Shown in pieces: positions 6,458-12,272 of a stretch of DNA of 12,272 bases. Made by a program: the position numbers and the translations under genes. The notes beneath the pieces were generated by a model that worked only from the letters and a program-made list of their open reading frames with translations, was not told where the DNA came from and did no database searches. Numbering within the stretch: position 1 is the stretch's first letter; each line of letters starts with the position of its first letter. The stretch comes from Pelagibacteraceae bacterium (GTDB lineage: Bacteria; Pseudomonadota; Alphaproteobacteria; Pelagibacterales; Pelagibacteraceae), in the NCBI GenBank assembly GCA_002704145.1, contig PAFH01000019.1:9111-21382 (forward strand). Direction: 5' to 3'.

Positions 6458-6955
6458 ATGAAGAAAATAGTTTATATAATTTTGATAAGTTTAATTTCTC
6501 AGTTTGCTTACGCAGCTGGTAGCGATAGCTCTGGAACAGAAGGTTCAGATCATAGTAAGACTGACTATTACAACGAAGCAAAAAAATTAGTTAAAAGAGC
6601 AGGGAAACTAGAGAAAAAAGAAAAATCTGATAAAGCTAAAAAACTTTATTCTCAAGCTTTTAAGAAACTAGAACAAGCGTACTCATCAGATAAATCTAAT
6701 CCAGATATTTTAAATTATATGGGTTTTACTTCTCGAAAAACTGGTAACTTTGAGCAGGCAGAAAAATTTTATTTAAAAGGTTTAAGCATTAAACCAGATC
6801 ATAATGGTATCAATGAATATCTTGGTGAACTTTATGTTCAAACAAATCGTATTGATAAAGCTAAAGAAAGACTAGAAGTTTTAAAAAGTTGCAATTGTGA
6901 AGAATATCAGGAACTTGAGTTAATTATTAAAACTCGTGGTACAAAAATTTACTAA
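6458..6955 (+). CDS. Exported TPR-repeat protein
   Basis: The 165-residue product starts with a signal peptide (residues 1-19, probable cleavage after AYA). A Lys/Glu-rich segment follows (about 40-60), with TPR-like helices thereafter: AKKLYSQAFKKLEQAYSSD, then ILNYMGFTSRKTGNFEQAEK and the GLSIKPDHNGINEYLGELY repeat, with NRIDKAKERLEVL at the end. The start at ATG 6458, two bases after the SDR stop, is chosen because it gives the signal peptide; an upstream in-frame start would lie inside the SDR gene. It is probably a periplasmic scaffold or interaction protein of unknown partner. Near the end it has a CNC pair (residues about 147-149). Its stop overlaps the end of the convergent DUF2237 gene by 4 bases. 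Confidence 0.85.
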   Translation: MKKIVYIILISLISQFAYAAGSDSSGTEGSDHSKTDYYNEAKKLVKRAGKLEKKEKSDKAKKLYSQAFKKLEQAYSSDKSNPDILNYMGFTSRKTGNFEQAEKFYLKGLSIKPDHNGINEYLGELYVQTNRIDKAKERLEVLKSCNCEEYQELELIIKTRGTKIY

Positions 6956-7329
6956 GAAATATCTAAAGCAAATTTTTTAAGTTTTTCTATTGGAATTAAA
7001 TCCAGAGTTTTAATATTAGTTTTTTTTAAGTAAATAGAGCATGCTTTGTTTTCTTCTAAAGCTTTAGCATACCAAGTTGCACACAAACACCATTTATCTC
7101 CTTCTTTGAGTCCGGGAAATCCATATTCAGGATGTGGTGTGATTAAATCATTTCCAACTTTTTTTGACCAAATTAGAAACTCATCCGTAACCCTTGCACA
7201 TACTGTATGAATTCCCCTATCATTATTATCAGTATTACAACACCCATCTCTTAACCATCCAGTTAATGGATCAGTAGAGCAAGGCTCTAAAGGTTCACCA
7301 AAAATATTTTTTTGTTTTTCTATAATCAT
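6952..7329 (-). CDS. DUF2237 family protein
   Basis: The 125-residue protein shows the whole DUF2237 pattern: FGEPLEPCSTDPLTGWLRDG at about 10-29, CCNT at 30-33, GIHTVCARVTDEFL at 39-52, GNDLITPHPEYGFPGLK at 59-75, and WCLCATWY at 80-87. The many conserved cysteines (17, 30, 31, 44, 81, 83) suggest metal or redox chemistry, but no function is known to me for the family. It follows hisI after 14 bases on the same strand, so the two are likely co-transcribed. No Shine-Dalgarno sequence is visible before ATG 7327-7329. Length agrees with the family. Confidence 0.93.
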   Translation of the reverse strand: MIIEKQKNIFGEPLEPCSTDPLTGWLRDGCCNTDNNDRGIHTVCARVTDEFLIWSKKVGNDLITPHPEYGFPGLKEGDKWCLCATWYAKALEENKACSIYLKKTNIKTLDLIPIEKLKKFALDIS

Positions 7330-7343
7330 TTATTTAAATTATA

Positions 7344-7811
7344 CTATAATTTAGTTGGATTAGGTTGACCTTTGTAAACTTTTTCTGGGTCAAATTTTTT
7401 TTCTTTTTCTTTAAATTCTAGTTTTACTTCATCAGCATTAGTCATTTTACCTAATGTAATAGATCTATAAAAACATGATTTGTATCCAACATGACAGCTC
7501 GCTCCATCACCAATATCTACTGTCATCCATAGAGCATCTTGATCATCATCAATTCTAATATCTATAACTTTTTGAATAAAACCACTTGTTTTACCTTTGT
7601 GCCACAGAGCATTTCTTGATCTACTCCAATAACAAGCTTCTTTTTTTTCAATAGTGAACTTTAAGGATTCCGCATTCATATATCCATGCATTAAAACCTC
7701 ACCTGATTTATGGTCAGTTGTAGTTACAGGTATTAAACCTTCTTTATTAAATTTTGGTGAAAGAAATTTTCCTTCTTCTACCTCAATTATATTCTCTCTT
7801 TTTTTAAACAT
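7344..7811 (-). CDS. hisI: Phosphoribosyl-AMP cyclohydrolase HisI
   Basis: HisI opens the purine ring of phosphoribosyl-AMP, the third step of histidine biosynthesis, in the cytoplasm. The 155-residue protein has GEVLMHGYMNAESL at 37-50, YWSRSRNALWHKGKTSG at 61-77, the metal motif DDDQD at 88-92, and SCHVGYKSCFYR at 105-116, giving Zn ligands C106 and C113. The usual DCDxD reads DDDQD, so the third Zn-binding Cys is Asp89; I recall this as typical of an alphaproteobacterial HisI group, not a defect. Start ATG 7811 is chosen since the extra 14 residues from ATG 7853 are hydrophobic and unlike the family; 7853 remains possible. It stands alone, fused to no HisE, with DUF2237 following. Confidence 0.93.
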   Translation of the reverse strand: MFKKRENIIEVEEGKFLSPKFNKEGLIPVTTTDHKSGEVLMHGYMNAESLKFTIEKKEACYWSRSRNALWHKGKTSGFIQKVIDIRIDDDQDALWMTVDIGDGASCHVGYKSCFYRSITLGKMTNADEVKLEFKEKEKKFDPEKVYKGQPNPTKL

Positions 7812-7862
7812 GGGCGTAAAATAATGAAAAAAAGACAAAATAGCAATTTGCATTAATGAAAT
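7812..7862. promoter_or_regulatory. Divergent region between hisI and folE
   Basis: About 51 bases separate the chosen starts of hisI and folE, so two promoters should be packed here or extend into the genes. No clear hexamer pair or Shine-Dalgarno sequence could be assigned. If hisI starts at 7853 the gap shrinks to nine bases and both transcripts would be nearly leaderless. Confidence 0.3.
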
Positions 7863-8495
7863 ATGTCATATAAAAATGAGCGCTATATGAAATTAGTTAA
7901 AGACATTAATAAATCTAGTCAAAAAAAAGCTGAAGTTACAGATAAACAGGCTGAAGAAGCATTCAAGACAATTTTGACCTGGATAGGAGAGGATCCAAGC
8001 AGAGAAGGACTTTTGGAGACTCCAAAAAGAGTTGTTAAAGCATTTAAAGAATATTTTAAAGGGTATCACCAAAATGCAAGTGCAGATTTACTTAAAACTT
8101 TTGGAGATGTGGAAGGTTACGATGATATGGTCGTAGAAAAAAATATAACTTTAGAAAGCCACTGCGAACATCATATGGCTCCAATTATAGGAGTCGCTCA
8201 TATAGCCTATATTCCAAATAATAAAGTAGTTGGCTTAAGCAAGCTTGCAAGAACAGTTGAAGTTTTTTCAAAAAGGCTACAAACTCAAGAAAGACTTACA
8301 ATGCAGATAGCTAAGACTTTAATGAACGCTCTTGACGCAAAAGGTGTTGCAGTAACTATAGATGCCGCACATCAGTGCATGACAATGCGAGGTATTAAAA
8401 AAGAAAGAGCCACAACTGTAACAAATTACTATTTAGGCGCTTTTAAAGAAGATCTTAGTTATCAAAATAGATACCTAAGATACATAGCTAAATAA
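7863..8495 (+). CDS. folE: GTP cyclohydrolase I
   Basis: FolE turns GTP into 7,8-dihydroneopterin triphosphate, the first step to folate and pterins. In the 210-residue protein the Zn-binding ESHCEHHMAPIIG is at 98-110 (C101, H104), VVGLSKLARTVEVFSKRLQ at 122-140, and AHQCMTMRGI at 169-178 with the third ligand C172; all active-site segments are intact. Residues 1-25 are a poorly conserved Lys-rich extension. ATG 7863 gives 210 residues; ATG 7887 (Met9) is also possible, since neither has an obvious ribosome binding site. The stop TAA at 8493-8495 abuts the ATG of the next gene, indicating co-transcription. Reduced pterins and folates can also serve as photolyase antenna cofactors, but no link to the photolyase genes is shown. 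Confidence 0.96.
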   Translation: MSYKNERYMKLVKDINKSSQKKAEVTDKQAEEAFKTILTWIGEDPSREGLLETPKRVVKAFKEYFKGYHQNASADLLKTFGDVEGYDDMVVEKNITLESHCEHHMAPIIGVAHIAYIPNNKVVGLSKLARTVEVFSKRLQTQERLTMQIAKTLMNALDAKGVAVTIDAAHQCMTMRGIKKERATTVTNYYLGAFKEDLSYQNRYLRYIAK

Positions 8496-9497
8496 ATGTC
8501 AGATAAATTTAAAGCTGTTGTAATAAATAACCAAAACGAAAAATTTACTAGAGAATTAAAAGAAATAGATATGAAAGATCTAAAAGATGGCAATGTGCTA
8601 ATCAAAGTAGATTTTTCAAGTTTAAATTATAAGGATGCACTTATTTTAAATAATGGAGGAAAGATAGTAAGAAAATTTCCTTTTGTACCTGGGATAGACT
8701 TTTCTGGTAAAATTGTAGAAAGCGAAGATAGTAAATTTAAAAAAGATGAAAATGTAATTTTAACCGGATTTAGAGTAGGTGAAGCTTATTTTGGGGGATT
8801 TGCACAATATGCGAAAGTTGACTCAAATTTTTTAATAAAAACTCCTTCTGAACTAAATAATCACAAAGCCATGATGTTAGGTACGGCAGGTTTTACAGCT
8901 TTACAATGTGCCTTTGCTATTAAAGCTAGAGAAGAACTTTTATTGGGAGAAAAAGTAAAAGATGTTTTAGTTACAGGTGCAACAGGTGGTGTAGGAAGTT
9001 TAGCAGTAATGATTTTATCAAAAATGGGTTATGATGTGCATGCAGTTACAGGAAAAAAAGATAAAAATGACTATCTTAAAAATCTTGGTGCAAAGTACGT
9101 AGTTGATAGAAAAGAATTCGAAGGTGAAAGTAAATTGTTAGAAAAAGGCACTTGGGATGGAGTGGTTGATACAGTAGGGGGAACTGCGTTAACAAAAATT
9201 CTTGCTCAAGTAAAACCTAACGGAATAGTGGCTTCATGTGGAAATGCTGGAGGAATAAAAATTAATACAACTGTAATGCCTTTCATTATAAGAGGTGTAA
9301 AATTATGGGGAATAGACTCCTCTGGTGCCTCTATTAAAAGAAGAGAATTTTTATGGAGCCAAGCAGCCCAATTATTAGATTTTGATAAGATAAAATCTTT
9401 CACAAAAGAATTATCATTTAATGAACTCTTAGAAACTTTCCCAAAATTATTGAAAGGCGAGTTTTTTGGAAGAGCTATAGTTGATCCAAATAAATAA
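8496..9497 (+). CDS. acuI: AcuI/YhdH-type acrylyl-CoA reductase (MDR family)
   Basis: The 333-residue protein is a zinc-free medium-chain dehydrogenase/reductase of the YhdH/YhfP group. Seen: SSLNYKDALIL at 41-51, FVPGIDFSGKIV at 63-74, GFRVGEAYFGGFAQYAKV at 91-108, the NADPH-binding GATGGVGSLAV at 161-171, and the terminal KGEFFGRAIVDP. No structural or catalytic Zn ligands are seen. In alphaproteobacteria this group includes AcuI, which reduces toxic acrylyl-CoA to propionyl-CoA during DMSP or acrylate use; the substrate here is inferred. It begins directly after the folE stop and is followed after 16 bases by a LysR regulator that may control it. The alternative is a general quinone or enone reductase. 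Confidence 0.85.
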   Translation: MSDKFKAVVINNQNEKFTRELKEIDMKDLKDGNVLIKVDFSSLNYKDALILNNGGKIVRKFPFVPGIDFSGKIVESEDSKFKKDENVILTGFRVGEAYFGGFAQYAKVDSNFLIKTPSELNNHKAMMLGTAGFTALQCAFAIKAREELLLGEKVKDVLVTGATGGVGSLAVMILSKMGYDVHAVTGKKDKNDYLKNLGAKYVVDRKEFEGESKLLEKGTWDGVVDTVGGTALTKILAQVKPNGIVASCGNAGGIKINTTVMPFIIRGVKLWGIDSSGASIKRREFLWSQAAQLLDFDKIKSFTKELSFNELLETFPKLLKGEFFGRAIVDPNK

Positions 9498-9513
9498 AAT
9501 TTAAATTAAAATT

Positions 9514-10404
9514 ATGGATTGGGATAAATTAAAAATTTTTCATACTGTTGCAGAAGCCTCAAGTTTTACAAAAGCTTCTACTATTTTAAATTTAAGCCAG
9601 TCAGCTATTAGTAGACAAATTCAGTCTCTAGAAAACGAGTTAAAGGTAAAATTATTTGAAAGGCACGCTAGAGGCTTAGTATTGACTGAAAATGGGGAAT
9701 ATCTATTTAAATCTGCGCATGAAGTAATTTCTAAATTAAAAGATGTTGAATCTAATTTAAGCGGTCAAAAAGATAAATTAGATGGAAAATTAACTGTCAC
9801 TACTGTTGTCAGTTTCGGCACCACTTGGTTAACCCCTCGCATCAAAGAATTTATGGACTTGCACCCTGGTATGGATGTTGAACTTATATTTGATGATAAG
9901 GAATTAGATCTAAGTACTCGTCAAGCAGATGTAGGAATTTGGATGAGAAGACCAAAGCAACTAAATTATATTCAAAAAAAATTCGTTGATTTTAACTATC
10001 ACATTTATGGCTCAAACTCATATCTGGAAAAAAATGGTTATCCCAAAACAGTAAAGGATTTAAACAACCATAAATTTATCACTTATGGAAGGGGAGCTCC
10101 TTCTCCTGTGTATAACCCTGACTGGGTATTAAAGCTTGGAGCAAAAGATGAAAAAAAAAGGAAATCAATTATGAAAGTAAATAGTGTGTATGGTTTATTA
10201 TTAGCCGTCCAAAGCGGTGTAGGACTGGCTGCTTTACCAGACTACATAGTTTATAATGTTCCTAATTTAAGCAAAGTCCTTCCTAATGAGTCGGGCAAAC
10301 CTACCGAGACTCATTTTGTTTATCCGTCTTCTCTTAAAAACGTTGCAAGGTTAACTGCTTTTAGAAATTTTATTTTTAGCAAGGTCAATGAATGGAAATT
10401 TTAG
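9514..10404 (+). CDS. LysR-family transcriptional regulator
   Basis: The 296-residue protein has an N-terminal winged helix-turn-helix (WDKLKIFHTVAEASSFTKAS at 3-22, LSQSAISRQIQSLENEL near 27-43, LFERHARGLVLTENG near 52-66), a linker helix, and a two-lobed effector domain from about residue 90 (KLTVTTVVSFGTTWLTPRIK). The C-terminal part with VQSGVGLAALPDY is typical. It acts as a DNA-binding regulator responding to a small ligand that cannot be named. It lies downstream of, and on the same strand as, acuI, so acuI or the whole folE-acuI unit is the first target to consider. Its end overlaps the rseP start by 13 bases. Confidence 0.95.
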   Translation: MDWDKLKIFHTVAEASSFTKASTILNLSQSAISRQIQSLENELKVKLFERHARGLVLTENGEYLFKSAHEVISKLKDVESNLSGQKDKLDGKLTVTTVVSFGTTWLTPRIKEFMDLHPGMDVELIFDDKELDLSTRQADVGIWMRRPKQLNYIQKKFVDFNYHIYGSNSYLEKNGYPKTVKDLNNHKFITYGRGAPSPVYNPDWVLKLGAKDEKKRKSIMKVNSVYGLLLAVQSGVGLAALPDYIVYNVPNLSKVLPNESGKPTETHFVYPSSLKNVARLTAFRNFIFSKVNEWKF

Positions 10405-11507
10405 TTTTTATAATTCCTTTTATAATTTTAATTACCGTTGTAGTTTTTATTCACGAATATGGGCATTATTATTATGCTAAAAGATATGGCGTTGGAGTTA
10501 CAGATTTTTCTATTGGTTTTGGTAAAGAAATTTTTGGATTCAATGATAAGTCAGGAACAAGATGGAAGTTTTGTGCAATTCCCCTGGGCGGATATGTTAA
10601 ATTTTTTGGTGACCGAAATGTTTTCAGTCAAGCAGAGCAAGAGAAATTGTTAAAAAAATACAATAAAGAAGATCAAAACAAGCTTTTTGTAACAAAACCA
10701 ATATATCAAAGATCTTTGATAGTTGCAGCTGGTCCAGCTGCTAACTTTGTTTTAGCTATTATAATTTTTTCTTTTATTTATATGTTTGCTGGAAAAGACT
10801 TTACTCCAGCTCAAATTAATGAAGTTCAGGAAGACAGTCCAGCTTATATATCTGGCATTAAAAATGGAGATTTAATTTTATCTATAAACAATAATAAAGT
10901 TAACAGTGTTCTAGAAGTTTCTACTCTCATAAATTCTTCAACTAAAGAAAATATTCAAATTACAGTTTTACGTAATAACACTGAAATTGATATTAATGTT
11001 AAACCAAAATTAGTTAAAACAGAAGACTCATTAGGAAATACAATTAATAAAAAAATAATTGGTATTAAAATTGCTCCACTCAATAATGAACTAAACCGTA
11101 AAAAACTAGGACCAGCTACAGCTTTATTTTATGCTACAAAAGAAACATTGTTTGTCATCAAAGCTTCTATTGATTTCGTGATTTCAATGTTTAAGGGCAA
11201 GGGAGACACAACACAATTAGGAGGTCCGATTAAAATTGCTAAAATTACAGGTCAGGTCGCCCAACACGGATTAATAGCCTTCTTAAGCATTATGGCCTAC
11301 ATTTCAATAAGTTTAGGATTTATAAATCTTTTTCCAATACCGATGTTAGATGGTGGACATTTAATGTTTTATGCCTTTGAAAAAATTTTAGGTAGACCTT
11401 TAACTGAAAAAACACAAGAGGGATTTTTTCGAATCGGGCTTTTTTTATTAGTTTTTTTAATGTTATTTACTACGATTAACGATTTGAAAGATTTAGGCAT
11501 ATTTTAA
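10392..11507 (+). CDS. rseP: RseP/site-2 protease, RIP metalloprotease
   Basis: This 371-residue inner-membrane protease cleaves substrates within the membrane, classically anti-sigma factors such as RseA, and remnant signal peptides. The zinc site HEYGH is at 21-25 inside the first membrane helix, and the third ligand is in NLFPIPMLDGGH near 312-323. A G..VKFFGD (GxxxxFG-like) segment follows at about 66-74, another membrane helix near 108-130, one PDZ domain about 137-200 and two C-terminal helices. Most RseP proteins have one or two PDZ domains; one is visible here. AAGG at 10381-10384 upstream supports the ATG at 10392. In many proteobacteria rseP lies between dxr and bamA; here neither is adjacent, and its start overlaps the LysR gene. 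Confidence 0.95.
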   Translation: MEILVFIIPFIILITVVVFIHEYGHYYYAKRYGVGVTDFSIGFGKEIFGFNDKSGTRWKFCAIPLGGYVKFFGDRNVFSQAEQEKLLKKYNKEDQNKLFVTKPIYQRSLIVAAGPAANFVLAIIIFSFIYMFAGKDFTPAQINEVQEDSPAYISGIKNGDLILSINNNKVNSVLEVSTLINSSTKENIQITVLRNNTEIDINVKPKLVKTEDSLGNTINKKIIGIKIAPLNNELNRKKLGPATALFYATKETLFVIKASIDFVISMFKGKGDTTQLGGPIKIAKITGQVAQHGLIAFLSIMAYISISLGFINLFPIPMLDGGHLMFYAFEKILGRPLTEKTQEGFFRIGLFLLVFLMLFTTINDLKDLGIF

Positions 11508-11649
11508 GCCATTTTTTATTCTTAAAAAAGTCAATAAATACAACGCTTTTAAGGTACTATATTTAGTGTTAATACTTTTTAAATATACTAAAATTAATGT
11601 TGATTTTACTGAGTTTTTGTAGAGATTGAATATAACCATAGGGGCTAAA
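11508..11649 (+). promoter_or_regulatory. Leader and probable promoter region of the HU gene
   Basis: This 142-base region has no coding frame I can support. An A:T-only inverted repeat TTTTTT/AAAAAA just after the rseP stop (about 11512-11530) is too weak to call a terminator. TATACT at 11584-11589 resembles a -10 box but lacks a good -35 partner. AGGGG at 11640-11644, five bases before ATG 11650, is a strong ribosome binding site and fixes the HU start, excluding the upstream in-frame TTG at 11626. Confidence 0.45.
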
Positions 11650-11925
11650 ATGAATAAAAAACAATTAGTAGCAAAAATATCGTCCACATTGGGCCAAAGT
11701 AAAGCTGATGCTGAAAGAACTTTTGACTCAATAACGACTATTATTTTAGACGCACTGAAGAATGATGATACTGTAAAAATCGCGGGTTTTGGTACTTACA
11801 AAGTAGCAAAAAGAAAAGCTAGAGTAGGAAGAAACCCAAGAACAGGTGAGTCAATTCAAATTGCTGCATCTCAAAAAGTTAAGTTTTTACCTGCTAAAAG
11901 CTTAAAAGAAATGTTTAATCGATAA
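11650..11925 (+). CDS. hup: HU/IHF-family DNA-binding protein
   Basis: The 91-residue protein matches the length and sequence of HU: MNKKQLVAKISSTLGQSKAD at 1-20, an alpha-helical dimer part to about residue 40, VKIAGFGTYKVAKRKARVGR at about 43-62, and the DNA-binding arm with GRNPRTGESIQIAASQKVKF including the intercalating Pro. It is a small dimeric nucleoid protein that bends DNA. HU rather than IHF subunits is favoured because of the basic, non-specific arm and single gene, but this is inference. The gene stands alone between rseP and the ammonium transporter, with its own leader and a hairpin after it. Confidence 0.95.
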   Translation: MNKKQLVAKISSTLGQSKADAERTFDSITTIILDALKNDDTVKIAGFGTYKVAKRKARVGRNPRTGESIQIAASQKVKFLPAKSLKEMFNR

Positions 11926-11934
11926 ACGTTATTT

Positions 11935-11970
11935 TTCAGCCCTTATTTGATTTATCAAATAAGGGCTGAA
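11935..11970 (+). terminator. Perfect 17-bp hairpin after HU, no U-tract
   Basis: The arms 11935-11951 (TTCAGCCCTTATTTGAT) and 11954-11970 are exactly complementary, with a two-base loop (about four in practice). The GC-rich base of the stem and position nine bases after the HU stop suggest a terminator or mRNA 3'-end stabiliser. The + strand continues with CTACTTGC and the - strand with AAAAATAACG, so neither has the run of U expected for an intrinsic terminator; the T-run lies before the stem. It could be a processing-stable 3' end or a protein-binding palindrome instead. Confidence 0.6.
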
Positions 11971-12068
11971 CTACTTGCAAAAACCGCATAGCTAAATTCA
12001 ATAGATATCAATTCTTAAAAGTAATCAAAACACTATAACAATCACTTAAATTAACAAGGGAGTTTTTT
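11971..12068 (+). promoter_or_regulatory. amt: Leader region of the ammonium transporter gene
   Basis: The 98 bases before the amt gene hold a strong Shine-Dalgarno AAGGGAG at 12056-12062, six bases before the ATG. A TATAAC at 12034-12039, with TTCTTA 16 bases upstream (12012-12017), is the best promoter candidate, though the -35 box is poor. I see no sigma-54 type GG-N10-GC pair at a suitable place, so nitrogen control of the classical NtrC/sigma-54 type is not supported. Confidence 0.4.
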
Positions 12069-12272
12069 ATGAAAAAATACTTAGGATACTTTTTTGCTGG
12101 AACAGCCATTTATTTTGGCTTTGCAGGCTTGGGTTATGCCGAGACTACAGTGTCAGCTGAAGTACAATACATATTTAATACCCTATTATTTTTAATGTCA
12201 GGTTTCTTGGTCATGTGGATGGCCGCAGGTTTCGCAATGTTAGAGTCAGGATTGGTAACATCAAAATCTGTA
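12069..12272 (+). CDS. amt: Ammonium transporter Amt (3' end outside window)
   Basis: Sixty-eight residues are visible and the frame is open to the window end. Residues 1-24 look like a signal peptide (cleavage after GYA), as in many AmtB proteins. The next segment, LLFLMSGFLVMWMAAGFAML at about 39-58, is the first membrane helix, and AAGFAMLESGLVTSK is the Amt/Rh family signature region, with Glu59 and the ESG. The protein forms a trimeric inner-membrane channel for ammonium uptake. The start is fixed by the good AAGGGAG ribosome binding site. A PII (glnK) gene, often linked, is not in view upstream and may lie beyond the window. Confidence 0.93.
   Translation, partial: MKKYLGYFFAGTAIYFGFAGLGYAETTVSAEVQYIFNTLLFLMSGFLVMWMAAGFAMLESGLVTSKSV

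Noticed and set aside
7812..7853. Upstream ATG for HisI adding 14 residues
   Set aside because: The extra residues are hydrophobic and aromatic and unlike HisI N-termini; no ribosome binding site supports the start. It was not ruled out fully.
9206..9403. Minus-strand open frame of 65 codons
   Set aside because: It is antisense to the middle of the acuI gene and looks like a by-product of codon use.
10459..10653. Second plus-strand frame of 64 codons inside rseP
   Set aside because: It is out of frame with a clear rseP coding sequence and shows no motif of its own.
11508..11535. Intrinsic terminator after rseP
   Set aside because: The only inverted repeat is six A:T pairs, which would not form a stable stem; no GC-rich hairpin is present.
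11493..11687. Minus-strand frame of 64 codons across the rseP-HU gap
   Set aside because: It covers the HU leader, ribosome binding site and HU start on the other strand, and has no recognisable domain or upstream signals.
1..12272. CRISPR array, tRNA, rRNA or insertion sequence
   Set aside because: Reading through the window gave no regularly spaced repeats, no cloverleaf-like segment with a T-arm sequence and no transposase frame; a covariance-model scan would be needed to exclude small structured RNAs.

Overview
The window is AT-rich (by eye close to 30% GC), gene-dense chromosomal DNA with adjacent reading frames that often overlap by 4 to 14 bases and intergenic gaps that are mostly under 100 bases. 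This streamlining, with alphaproteobacterial-looking versions of HisN, HisI and a rearranged photolyase-like protein, a probable acrylyl-CoA reductase and a high share of Lys/Asn/Ile, suggests a marine, SAR11-like (Pelagibacterales) or similarly reduced alphaproteobacterium. That assignment is inference. No mobile element, CRISPR array, rRNA or tRNA was seen.

Layout. Bases 1-1127 (+): the 3' part of a histidinol-phosphatase-type IMPase gene overlapping a Yip1-like membrane protein gene. Bases 1124-1255 (-): an unannotated-size 43-residue protein with two CxxC knuckles. Bases 1307-3718 (+): msrA with a signal peptide, a secreted DUF4864 protein, a 66-residue two-helix membrane protein and a photolyase FAD-domain protein, all overlapping. 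Bases 3711-5659 (-): a second, unrelated photolyase/cryptochrome-like protein (DPRP family), a DCC/DUF393 thiol protein and a 42-residue DUF2256 zinc-knuckle protein, also all overlapping. Bases 5745-6955 (+): an atypical SDR lacking the usual catalytic Tyr, and a secreted TPR protein. Bases 6952-7811 (-): hisI and DUF2237. Bases 7863-11507 (+): folE, an AcuI-type reductase, a LysR regulator and the site-2 protease rseP. Then HU (11650-11925), a perfect 17-bp hairpin without a U-tract, and the first 68 codons of an ammonium transporter gene.

The part most worth attention is 1307-6455. Two photolyase-type flavoproteins from different families are arranged tail to tail, with DUF2256, DCC, SDR, DUF4864 and MsrA genes packed around them. 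The likely theme is repair of, or response to, light and oxidative damage. Several members show departures from the textbook family: probable loss of the iron-sulfur ligands in the DPRP photolyase, a FAD domain placed before a C-terminal alpha/beta-like domain in the other, and a missing Tyr in the SDR. The functional link between them is inferred from gene order, not shown.

The rest is mostly housekeeping: histidine biosynthesis (hisN, hisI), folate/pterin (folE), envelope stress or regulated proteolysis (rseP), nucleoid structure (HU) and ammonium uptake (amt).
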